Assembly (NCBI GenBank): GCA_014381825.1
Contig: JACNKX010000043.1
Span: forward strand, 1 to 41,100
Length of the DNA stretch: 41,100 bases
From: Planctomycetota bacterium
GTDB lineage: Bacteria > Planctomycetota > Planctomycetia > Pirellulales > Pirellulaceae
Direction: 5' to 3'
Notes under the pieces: generated by a model
What the model saw: the letters and a program-made list of their open reading frames with translations, nothing else
What the model was told of the DNA's origin: nothing
The model's database searches: none
In this document: positions 8,854-16,381 of the stretch, piece after piece
Numbering within the stretch: the first letter of the stretch is position 1
Layout of the letters: each line of letters opens with the position of its first letter
Program-made: the position numbers and the translations under genes

Positions 8854-10302
8854 TCATTTCAAATCCTGCTTCAACTCTCGCAGTTTGGCGGCCTCCGGCA
8901 TGGACTTGTAGTACGAATCAAGCGGGAAGCACCCGGAGACAATGCCATTGCGTGGTGCTGTCGTGCAATCGCTGAACGTGCGGCAGACGAGCTTGCGCCG
9001 CATCTCGCGACCGGCGAGCGAATCGGCCGGTAACTCGGGATACGATAGAACCATGCGGCCTAAGCCCACCATGTTGATCCAGCCACGACGCACGACGGCT
9101 TGCGCGACGTGCGGCAAATAGTCTTGCAGATACGAGTAGCCGCTTCCGACCATCGGCAGTTCGGGGAACGCCTCTTGGCAATGGCGAGCCGCCTGGATCT
9201 GTCGCACGACTCCGACCAGCGGATCTTCCGGAGGGAAGTAGCCGTCGCTTGGCGGAAAGATCGCCGGGCGTTGCATGTGTGGATTGTAATAAGGGCTTCC
9301 AGCCGAAAGGTTGATCGCGGCAACGCCCAGTTTCTGCAATTCGCCAATCAACTGAAGAGGTTCGTCGAGATCGGCCTCCATCGGATCATCAGCATTGATG
9401 CCAAACCCCAGGTCGTACGGCAGCAGCCTCGCGTAATCCATCGGCTCGCCAATCTCACGGCTTGTCTTGAAAGGTGGCATGTCAAAGACGCTCAATCGTA
9501 CGACGACAGTCAACGCGGGATAAGCATCTCGAATCCTTGCGACGATCGTTCGCAACAGACGCGTTCGCCCCTCGAAGTCTCCACCGAACTTACCTTCGCG
9601 CGGACGCGCGCTCAGAAACTCATGCAGCAAATACCCGTGACATGATTTGATATCAACGAATTGATATCCAGCTTGCAAAGCCAAGCCAGCCGCAACGACA
9701 TAGTTGTCGATCAGCCGCTCCAAATCGGCGTCGGTCCAGATGACCGATGCATCAGCAGGATCGATTCCGAATTTCTCATCGAGCAGCGGATGATGATACG
9801 CAATTCGGGGCTCGAGTTCCTTTGAGTTGGGGCGGCAAAAGCGACCAGAGTGCGTTAGCTGCAATCCGACAAATAGACCTTCCGTATCGCCGAAGCTCTC
9901 GACGTGAGCGTCGAGCAACGCATTGAGCAACTGTTTCAAGCCGCCCAAATTCTCGGGAATCGCCAAAGTTTGATTCGGGTTTGCGCGACCGTCGGGTTGC
10001 ACCGCTGCGGCCTCGCCGCCCCAAATGAACTTCGCACCGCTTAAGCCAAAGTTGCGCCAGCGCCTCAGCGTCAACTTGGTCGGCGAGCCATCGTGATTCG
10101 CGTCCCATCCTTCCATCGGATGAATGCACCAACGATTTGCGACTTGGTGACGTCCGATCGCGATTGGCTGCGCCATCGGCGAGCCATCGGCAGATGACTC
10201 AATCTCGTTGTCGACCGGAAGCTCAAGTCCTAGCTCGTCAAGTCGCCCACGCAACGCTTCGACCGTCTTTAGCTGCGCAATCTTCGGATACAGTTCGCTC
10301 AT
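8854..10302 (-). CDS. NADH:flavin oxidoreductase (old yellow enzyme family)
   Basis: 482 residues, a TIM-barrel FMN enzyme of the old yellow enzyme/2,4-dienoyl-CoA reductase superfamily, probably reducing activated C=C bonds with NAD(P)H. Visible motifs are HPMEGWDA near 61-68, LTHSGRFCRP, the active-site H222-G-Y224 in SCHGYLLHEFLS, and a C-terminal FMN-phosphate site GLGRMVLSYPELPAD. The C-terminal cysteines are C440-x5-C446-x11-C458. The 4Fe-4S relatives use C-x2-C-x3-C-x11-C, so a standard cluster looks incomplete. The ATG overlaps the helicase stop by one base (TGATG), suggesting coupled translation; the pair has no obvious metabolic link. The substrate is unknown. Confidence 0.87.
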   Translation of the reverse strand: MSELYPKIAQLKTVEALRGRLDELGLELPVDNEIESSADGSPMAQPIAIGRHQVANRWCIHPMEGWDANHDGSPTKLTLRRWRNFGLSGAKFIWGGEAAAVQPDGRANPNQTLAIPENLGGLKQLLNALLDAHVESFGDTEGLFVGLQLTHSGRFCRPNSKELEPRIAYHHPLLDEKFGIDPADASVIWTDADLERLIDNYVVAAGLALQAGYQFVDIKSCHGYLLHEFLSARPREGKFGGDFEGRTRLLRTIVARIRDAYPALTVVVRLSVFDMPPFKTSREIGEPMDYARLLPYDLGFGINADDPMEADLDEPLQLIGELQKLGVAAINLSAGSPYYNPHMQRPAIFPPSDGYFPPEDPLVGVVRQIQAARHCQEAFPELPMVGSGYSYLQDYLPHVAQAVVRRGWINMVGLGRMVLSYPELPADSLAGREMRRKLVCRTFSDCTTAPRNGIVSGCFPLDSYYKSMPEAAKLRELKQDLK

Positions 10303-12626
10303 CAGTCGTTCGACTTTACAGGTTGCAATTGGCTGTGAACGAGAATGAATCGCCGTTCGCGGGTTGAATCGAAGAACTGGACGGTGCCACTGCGTTTGGT
10401 TCCGCTGCCGCTTAGCGCCAGAACCCTGCCGAGCCCATGTTCGGGATGATTAACGAGCATTCCTATCTCAAACTGTTCCGGCGCTGCTTTGATTGTCGAG
10501 TAAGTAGAATCACTCAACATGTCTGCCGCTGTTACGACTCGCGCGGCGGCTTCGCTCGTGACCGCAACGTTTTGCTCGACATATTCAGGCTCGTCTTCAT
10601 AGCCTTGACGCTGGTCGTACTCGTCAAATTGTTCGTCTTCATCGTGTGCGTATTCGTCGACCTCGGCCGAACGGTAGGTTCGCGGCTCGTGAACTTCCAT
10701 TTCGTCTCGCGGCAGTTCCATCAAGAATGAACTCGGAATCGACATACGCTGGCTACCGCGCAGGAATCGGTACGCCGAATAGCTCAATTGCAGCTCTTCT
10801 TCGGCCCGCGTGATGCCGACAAACAGAAGCCGCCGCTCTTCTTCAAGTTGCTCGGAATCTTCGCGACTTCGCTCGTGAGGCAACATCCCTTCTTCGACCG
10901 CGATCAGAAAGACGACTGGAAACTCGAGCCCTTTTGCCGCGTGCAGCGTCATCAACGAGACTTTGTCGCTTTCCGTCTCCCAGTCGTCCGTGTCGCTGAC
11001 GAGTGAGACTTGTTCCAAGAACTCTTCCAGCTGAGATTCACCAGGATGCTGTTCATCAAACTCGCGAGCGTCCGTCAGAAGTTCCTGAACGTTCGCCAAT
11101 CGCTCGATATCGTCTTCGTTACCTGAATTCGTTAACCATTCGTTATAGCCAGCTTCGCGTAGCACATATCCGACTATCTCCTCCAACGGACGATGGACGA
11201 GCAGACTGAGCCGATCATGCATTGATACAAAGGCGGCAACATTCGCGGCGGCACGCTTGTTCAGTGTTTCAATCAACCCCGCCTCGCGGGCTGCTTCCAG
11301 CATCGTTAAGCCGTATCGCCGGGCATGTTGGGCCAACCGCGTGACGGTGGTTTTCCCGATTCGTCGTGGCGGCGTGTTGATCACACGAAGGAAGGCGACG
11401 TCATTCTTTGGATTGTTGACGAGATGCAAGTAGCCAAGAACGTCTTTGATCTCTTTGCGCTGATAGAACTCGAGTCCCTTGATGATCTGATACGGGACCG
11501 CGGAACTACGCAGCGCATTCTCGAAGGACCGCGACAGCGAGTTGACGCGATAGAAGATGGCGAAGTCGCGCGCACGTCGACGACCGTGATAAATCTCTTC
11601 GGCGATCTGGCTGGCAATGTTGTCAGCCTCGTCACGGCTGGTCGGATAGACTACCAGTCGTACGGGTTTGCCTTCGGGGTTTTCCGTGAACAGTTCTTTG
11701 TGCTTGCGGCGCACATTGTTCGAGATCAACTGATCGGCGACACGCAAGATGCAGCGAGTGCTACGATAGTTCTGCTCAAGCCGAACGACAGCGACTGCGG
11801 GGAAGTCTTGCTCGAAATCGAGGATGTTGTTTAGATCGGCACCTCGCCAACCATAAATCGATTGGTCCGGATCCCCCGTGACTGCAAGGTTCGGATGATC
11901 TTGCGACAGCGCTCGGACGATCGCGTACTGAGCGAAGTTCGTGTCCTGGTACTCGTCCACCAAAATGTAGCGATAACGATCGTCAAGAGTCCGACGCAAT
12001 TCAGGGTTCTCACGAAGCATCGTGGCGACGTGCAGCAGTAGATCATCGAAGTCGACCGCGTTGGCACTGAGTAGTCGTCGCTGGTAGACCGGATACGCCT
12101 GCTGGACGATCACGCCCAGCGAGCGACCTGGTCGCGCGACATACTTTTCATGCGTGATCAGTTGGCTCTTCGCCCAGCTGATTTCATGGGCGATTTGTCC
12201 GGGCGTCACGTGACTCAATTCGACCGAAGCTTCTGCTAGTGCTTCGCTCAATAGTTTCTCGCTGTCCTTCGTGTCGTAGATCGAGAAGTTCTCGCTCAAC
12301 CCAACTAGAGCTGCATGCTGGCGGAGCATTCGCGCACAGAAGCGATGAAACGTCCCCATCCATACGGGTTGTCGAGGCGCGAGGCGATCGAGTCGCAGCC
12401 GCATTTCATCGGCGGCTTTATTCGTGAAAGTGAGCGCAAGAACTTGTCGAGCCGGAATGCCTTCCGCCAGTAAGAACGCGATTCGGTGTGTGACGACCCG
12501 CGTCTTGCCGCTTCCGGGCCCAGCCAGGATCATCAGCGGCCCGTCGACGTGGCGTACCGCCTCCTGCTGAGTCGAAGTCAGCGGTTGGAGGATCTCGTCT
12601 TGGCTCGTTGGACCGAAGTTTGCCAT
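10302..12626 (-). CDS. ATP-dependent DNA helicase, UvrD/PcrA family (SF1A)
   Basis: 774 residues, a 3'-5' superfamily 1 helicase for nucleotide excision and replication-fork repair. Seen in order: Q motif LTSTQQEAV; Walker A AGPGSGKT (35-42); motif Ia LTFTNKAADEM; motif II DEYQDTN (224-230); motif III GDPDQSIYGWRGA (about 256-268); motif IV QNYRST; motif V LMTLHAAKGLEFPVVF; motif VI FVGITRAEEEL. Length is close to the family norm. A linker rich in Asp/Glu/Tyr precedes a C-terminal module (GMLVNHPEHGLGRVLALSGS) of the kind that contacts RNA polymerase in PcrA/UvrD. Translation appears coupled to the oxidoreductase downstream. Whether to call it uvrD or pcrA cannot be decided from sequence. Confidence 0.95.
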   Translation of the reverse strand: MANFGPTSQDEILQPLTSTQQEAVRHVDGPLMILAGPGSGKTRVVTHRIAFLLAEGIPARQVLALTFTNKAADEMRLRLDRLAPRQPVWMGTFHRFCARMLRQHAALVGLSENFSIYDTKDSEKLLSEALAEASVELSHVTPGQIAHEISWAKSQLITHEKYVARPGRSLGVIVQQAYPVYQRRLLSANAVDFDDLLLHVATMLRENPELRRTLDDRYRYILVDEYQDTNFAQYAIVRALSQDHPNLAVTGDPDQSIYGWRGADLNNILDFEQDFPAVAVVRLEQNYRSTRCILRVADQLISNNVRRKHKELFTENPEGKPVRLVVYPTSRDEADNIASQIAEEIYHGRRRARDFAIFYRVNSLSRSFENALRSSAVPYQIIKGLEFYQRKEIKDVLGYLHLVNNPKNDVAFLRVINTPPRRIGKTTVTRLAQHARRYGLTMLEAAREAGLIETLNKRAAANVAAFVSMHDRLSLLVHRPLEEIVGYVLREAGYNEWLTNSGNEDDIERLANVQELLTDAREFDEQHPGESQLEEFLEQVSLVSDTDDWETESDKVSLMTLHAAKGLEFPVVFLIAVEEGMLPHERSREDSEQLEEERRLLFVGITRAEEELQLSYSAYRFLRGSQRMSIPSSFLMELPRDEMEVHEPRTYRSAEVDEYAHDEDEQFDEYDQRQGYEDEPEYVEQNVAVTSEAAARVVTAADMLSDSTYSTIKAAPEQFEIGMLVNHPEHGLGRVLALSGSGTKRSGTVQFFDSTRERRFILVHSQLQPVKSND

Positions 12627-12813
12627 GAATCATCGCTCGAGTTGACGAATCTCGAATTATAGGGCGAGGCGAAGCACAGACGCAGCCCCCGTCTTTGTGC
12701 TAGCGAACTGTATGCAAGAAACTGCCGACTCGTTATACTGCCGCAGACTTTACGGGCCCTCTCGCAACGACAGCGGCCGCCGAGAACGGACTCGAACGAC
12801 AATTCACTATCGT
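12627..12813. other. Divergent intergenic region (helicase / alpha-CTD gene)
   Basis: The region must hold promoters for both divergent genes. It includes an imperfect hairpin at about 12671-12703 (AGCACAGACG against CGTCTTTGTGCT, two-base bulge), which could affect the transcript in either direction. No clear promoter boxes were found. Confidence 0.3.
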
Positions 12814-12819
12814 GGAGGG
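12814..12819 (+). promoter_or_regulatory. Ribosome binding site deciding the alpha-CTD start
   Basis: GGAGGG lies 4 nt before the ATG at 12824. It overlaps the upstream in-frame GTG at 12812, which therefore cannot be the start. Confidence 0.7.
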
Positions 12820-12823
12820 AACC

Positions 12824-13096
12824 ATGACCCGCATTCCTCTTAGCTCCGCCGACGAACAGTCCCGCAGCCAACAGAGTCGTCTTGAGATGAGTACCGCCGA
12901 AATCGGCCTCTCGGTCCGGACCACGAACTGCCTCGAAGAACGCGGCATTTTCACCGTACAAGATCTTCTGAACTGCACGCGAGAAGACTTGTTGAGCATC
13001 TCGAACTTCGGCGAGAAGACTCTTGACGAAGTGTTCGCCGCTTTGGAGAGCGTGGGATTCTACCGGCCAACGCGGCAGAACACGAACCCAAGATGA
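12824..13096 (+). CDS. Stand-alone RNA polymerase alpha C-terminal domain-like protein
   Basis: 90 residues. Residues about 27-80 match the alpha-CTD of RNA polymerase (helix-hairpin-helix fold): IGLSVRTTNCLEERGI, then LLSISNFGEKTLDEV. Aligned without gaps to E. coli RpoA (offset 233), the UP-element contact residues R265, N268, C269, G296, K298 and E302 are present as R32, N35, C36, G63, K65 and E69; S299 is T66. The alpha N-terminal dimerisation domain is absent, so this is not rpoA itself. It may bind AT-rich minor grooves or protein partners of alpha-CTD. The start is the ATG at 12824, set by GGAGGG. The Gln/Ser-rich N-terminus is probably disordered. Confidence 0.85.
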   Translation: MTRIPLSSADEQSRSQQSRLEMSTAEIGLSVRTTNCLEERGIFTVQDLLNCTREDLLSISNFGEKTLDEVFAALESVGFYRPTRQNTNPR

Positions 13097-13176
13097 CGAC
13101 TCGATAGTCCATTGCGATTGGTTGATGCGCCGAGATGTCAAGTAGGTAGAACGGCTCGCGCACGCGCATGACCGGG

Positions 13177-14013
13177 CTAGTCATTCAACGCTGCAAGCCC
13201 AAACCGCTTCGCCAGGATTCTGTCAATCAACCCGCTGGGGAGCCAGCGAAGAATCGGCAGAAGCGTTGCGCCATTACCGGCGCGTGCCACGCGAGGAGCG
13301 TTCGTGCGCATGACGGCTTTGACGATCTTACGGGCGAATTGATCCGTTTCCATCGGATCCTGCTGTGACAAGTTGGCTCGTTCGACAATGCGATCGTACA
13401 CCTTTCGATAAAACGATGTCTCTTGTGAGTATCTTTCGAGTCCAACGAGTCCCTTGTTGCCGATCTGGGATCTGACGCCACCGGGTTGAACGGTGACGAC
13501 CTCGATTCCGAACGGAGCCGCTTCAACGCGCAGAATGTCGCTCATCGTGTGAACCGCCGATTTCGTCGCGCTGTAAGCCCCGGTATAGGGCGTCGGAAAG
13601 ATGCCGACGACACTTCCGATATTGACGATCCGACCACGGCGTTGTTTGGCCATGAATGGGAAGACTGCTTGCGTGACGGCAAGGAGTCCCGTGACGTTGG
13701 TCTCTAACAGCTGTCGAACGTCATCAATCGGAACCTCGGTCAGCGGCCCAAAGACATTGATTCCTGCGTTGTTGACTAGAACATCAATACGACCGGCTCG
13801 GTCAATCACTTCATTCACCGCGTTATCAATCGAATCGCGATCAGTCACGTCGAGCTGCAACGTTTCGCAATCCTCTAACCCCGCGAGAGCATTTCGGTTC
13901 CGAGCGGTTGCAAAGGTAGGGTGTCCAAGTCTTGCGAACTCGTTCGCCAACGCTCGACCGATTCCAGTCGAACACCCCGTGATCAATACGACTTGCTTCT
14001 TCAGTTGACTCAT
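13177..14013 (-). CDS. Short-chain dehydrogenase/reductase (SDR)
   Basis: 278 residues, a classical SDR with a Rossmann fold. Seen are the cofactor motif TGCSTGIG (12-19), NNAG (81-84), catalytic S134 in NIGSVVG, and Y147-x3-K151 in YSATK. The C-terminal part (basic, ILRWLPSGLIDRILAKRFG) resembles the retinol dehydrogenase/17-beta-HSD-like subgroup, often acting on lipids or steroids. The substrate cannot be read from the sequence. The ATG at 14013 is preferred over an in-frame GTG three codons upstream. The gene follows the desaturase on the same strand, so a lipid-related pair is possible. Confidence 0.9.
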   Translation of the reverse strand: MSQLKKQVVLITGCSTGIGRALANEFARLGHPTFATARNRNALAGLEDCETLQLDVTDRDSIDNAVNEVIDRAGRIDVLVNNAGINVFGPLTEVPIDDVRQLLETNVTGLLAVTQAVFPFMAKQRRGRIVNIGSVVGIFPTPYTGAYSATKSAVHTMSDILRVEAAPFGIEVVTVQPGGVRSQIGNKGLVGLERYSQETSFYRKVYDRIVERANLSQQDPMETDQFARKIVKAVMRTNAPRVARAGNGATLLPILRWLPSGLIDRILAKRFGLAALND

Positions 14014-14072
14014 CGTCAGCACTCAGCCCCACGCGAAGAATTCAGAAATCTAGGTCAATTCGGTGTGGTCGA

Positions 14073-15146
14073 TTAGTGAGCGGACTCGCGTGCGTCCTTG
14101 GTCACGTCGTCAGTTACCGAGGGCGACTCATCGGCTAGAATCTCCTCGACCACATCGCCCACAAAGTCTAATTGGCCGCTTTTCTTTAACCTTCCTGGTG
14201 GCGGAGCACCGGCGTTCATGCCGCTGCCTGGATTGAATAGATATGGCAGCATCGCAAAGCTAGCGCGCCAGTAGGTTGGGAAGACGGGATAGTTGATGTC
14301 CCTATGCTGCTCGACGTACTCGCACATTTTCGGAGCAAGACCGTCATTGGCCAGTCGCGGATGGCGATGGTGCGGACCGTGGACGAACAAATCAAAATTG
14401 AGGAATGACGCGGTCTTGATCAGCAGGTTGCCCGGCACAACCGTTCGTGTCCCGAGCAGTGGATCGTAACTTTTCATTCCAAGGTGCTCAGTCAATTTGC
14501 GAGTGGTTTGAATCACACCCGCGAGGAACAGTGGCAACAGCACGCCGAACGCATGATTCCGCCAAGTTCCCAAGTAAGTTGTGACCGACCAAACCAGCGC
14601 CCAGAATGCGATCATGCACAACAACTCGGTGCGAATCGTGCATCGGATCGAGTGGTCTTTGATGGGAGAGTTTCTGGAAAGATAAGCACGAGCAAAGATA
14701 AGAGGAGTCGCAAGAACCCCAAACAACAGATCAAACCATACGAAACAACGTCGGAACCAGAGCGGTACTTTGGGGTCGACATAAGGCCAAAGCTCAACGT
14801 CGGTGAAGCGGTTCATATACGCGTGATGCGACTTATGAACTTCTCGATACAACGTGTATGACGTAAATCCCATCATCGCAAGCAAACGACCACCCCAGAC
14901 GTTCATGAATCGGGATGAGCAGGCCATCTGGTGCACGGCCTCGTGCAGAATGCTCTGCCAGCAGAAGACCATATAGGCGGCTATCACAATCATGCTGACC
15001 GAGAGCCATGCGTAGCCGCTGACTTCTCCCGCAACCACCATGGCGCCGATTCCGATCGGGACTGTGATGAACCGCGGCAGAGTCGTCTTGTTCGCGATCG
15101 CCTTTTGCTCGGAAGAAGTAAATTGAGTTATGGAGGACACGTTCAA
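14073..15146 (-). CDS. Membrane fatty acid desaturase-like di-iron protein
   Basis: 357 residues. Three histidine boxes identify the fatty acid desaturase/hydroxylase superfamily: H68-x3-H72 (HEAVHQ), H104-x2-HH (HKSHH, 104-108) and HGPHHRHP near 256-263. Hydrophobic segments at about 28-62 and two near 130-215 fit the usual four-helix membrane topology. It would place double bonds or hydroxyls on acyl chains or carotenoid-type lipids at the membrane. The first codon is TTG at 15146; a GTG two codons later has a better-spaced AAGAG and may be the real start. It lies 59 nt upstream of the SDR gene. Confidence 0.87.
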   Translation of the reverse strand: MNVSSITQFTSSEQKAIANKTTLPRFITVPIGIGAMVVAGEVSGYAWLSVSMIVIAAYMVFCWQSILHEAVHQMACSSRFMNVWGGRLLAMMGFTSYTLYREVHKSHHAYMNRFTDVELWPYVDPKVPLWFRRCFVWFDLLFGVLATPLIFARAYLSRNSPIKDHSIRCTIRTELLCMIAFWALVWSVTTYLGTWRNHAFGVLLPLFLAGVIQTTRKLTEHLGMKSYDPLLGTRTVVPGNLLIKTASFLNFDLFVHGPHHRHPRLANDGLAPKMCEYVEQHRDINYPVFPTYWRASFAMLPYLFNPGSGMNAGAPPPGRLKKSGQLDFVGDVVEEILADESPSVTDDVTKDARESAH

Positions 15147-15341
15147 CTCTTTCTCGAAACTATCGGCGCGGCGAGACGAGCGTTAACACCGGCTTCCATT
15201 GTAATTACGGCAAAAGGACGCTTCCCAAATCCTCCGAGAGTGCCAGTGCAGTAGCGCACAAAACTTCACCATCAGGCATTACGCGTGCCGTTTTGATAGA
15301 CCGCTGGCGACCGGCGAGCCACATTGCTTGACTCGGGCAGA

Positions 15342-15572
15342 TCAGAGGCGGCGAGCGATGCTCATCGCGGAACGGAGGAAGCTGCGCAATCGTGAACTGC
15401 TCACTGCTGGCGCTCGAAACGCGCTGCCCGTTGAAACGCGAGCCGCCGGACTGAGATCAAGAACATCACGGATCGCGCTAGAGCGCGGTGGGGCGACGGT
15501 CGGTTGTCGCCGCGTGAGCTGCTGAATTTTCACCGCTGTGACGATCGAAGGCCCAACACCGTTTACTCGCAC
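15342..15572 (-). CDS. Small protein with FlgM-like LDLSPAAR motif
   Basis: 76 residues, GTG start with a strong AGGGGAG box at 15578-15584, five nt upstream. The N-terminal MRVNGVG and the central RDVLDLSPAAR recall short planctomycete proteins annotated as anti-sigma factor FlgM-like, where D-x-L/V-x-LSPEA is typical. The C-terminal third is Ser/Arg/Ala-rich (SSRLRSFLRSAMSIARRL). No flagellar genes are nearby. The function is unproven; it could be a real regulator or a decayed copy. Confidence 0.4.
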   Translation of the reverse strand: MRVNGVGPSIVTAVKIQQLTRRQPTVAPPRSSAIRDVLDLSPAARVSTGSAFRAPAVSSSRLRSFLRSAMSIARRL

Positions 15573-15577
15573 TTAAA

Positions 15578-15584
15578 CTCCCCT
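15578..15584 (-). promoter_or_regulatory. Ribosome binding site of the small FlgM-like gene
   Basis: AGGGGAG on the minus strand, 5 nt before the GTG at 15572. It is the main evidence that the short gene is translated. Confidence 0.5.
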
Positions 15585-15786
15585 GCTACAATCACGGCTA
15601 GTCTGCGGAATGATCTCTTGCCCGAAGTGCCAGTATGTTTGGGCGAGTTCGTTGTTCAATCGTTGAGCCCTAGTTTCTGATCGGCATTGCTCGCTCGGTA
15701 ACGAAATGTTCCGGTTGTGACGAATTCGCCGCTATCCCGCTCGCGGATGGCGTTGACGTTTTTGCGCGCTGGATAAGGTCACGCTC

Positions 15787-16359
15787 ATGGTCGATAGATG
15801 GCATCAGTTCGTGTTCACGTCATCACTTGTAGCGCTCAGCTGGCTCTTGATGATGGCCGTCCATGAGTTCGGTCATGTGTTGGGCGCGATCGTGACAGGG
15901 GGCTCCGTCGAGCGGATCGTGCTTCATCCGTTGGCGATCTCAAGAACAGACGTTTTGCCGAATCCTCATCCCTCGCTGGTCGTGTGGCTGGGACCAATTG
16001 TGGGTTGCGTGTTGCCGCTCTTGGTCGCGACGATCTTACCCAGCAACCGGATCGAGTTTCGCAATATCGCTAAATTCTTCGCGGGATTCTGCCTAGTTGC
16101 GAATGGCGTCTATATCTCGATCGGGGCGTTTGATCGTGTCGGGGATTGCGGCGTGATGCTCGCAACTGGATCACCCTATTGGTCGCTGCTGGCGTTTGGT
16201 GCCGCCACGATTCCTCTCGGTCTATTTGTCTGGCACAAGATAGGATCGGTTGGCGAGTTCTCTAACCACCCAGAAATGGTGACGCCGCGACTGGCCTACA
16301 CGACTGCTGCCTTGATGATCGCGATCGCGGGCCTTGAGTTCTGCTTGTCGCCTCGCTGA
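15787..16359 (+). CDS. Small integral membrane HExxH protein (M50/site-2 protease-like)
   Basis: 190 residues with four to six hydrophobic segments. The first contains H26-E-F-G-H30 followed by VLGAIVTGG, the zinc-binding HExxH of the M50 (site-2 protease-like) group. A candidate third ligand is the Asp in GAFDRVGDCGVM near 113-123. The protein is shorter than RseP/SpoIVFB and has no PDZ or CBS domain. It could be a minimal intramembrane protease or a non-proteolytic M50-like protein. The ATG has no strong ribosome site. Its 3' end converges on the PQQ-propeller gene with 22 nt between them. Confidence 0.72.
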   Translation: MVDRWHQFVFTSSLVALSWLLMMAVHEFGHVLGAIVTGGSVERIVLHPLAISRTDVLPNPHPSLVVWLGPIVGCVLPLLVATILPSNRIEFRNIAKFFAGFCLVANGVYISIGAFDRVGDCGVMLATGSPYWSLLAFGAATIPLGLFVWHKIGSVGEFSNHPEMVTPRLAYTTAALMIAIAGLEFCLSPR

Positions 16360-16381
16360 GGCTTACATCGAGATGCTCTTG

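Noticed and set aside
12671-12703. An imperfect hairpin between the helicase and alpha-CTD genes, considered as a terminator or attenuator.
   Set aside because: It lies between divergent starts, has a bulge and no T-tract, so a terminator is unlikely.
13601-14008. A long plus-strand open frame opposite the SDR gene.
   Set aside because: The codon pattern is that of a shadow of the opposite strand, with no motif and no ribosome site; the SDR motifs lie on the minus strand.
15610-15666. An 18-codon frame MISCPKCQYVWASSLFNR that resembles the start of a zinc-ribbon protein.
   Set aside because: It has only one CxxC and ends at a stop after 18 codons. It could be a truncated relic, but the evidence is too thin to call.
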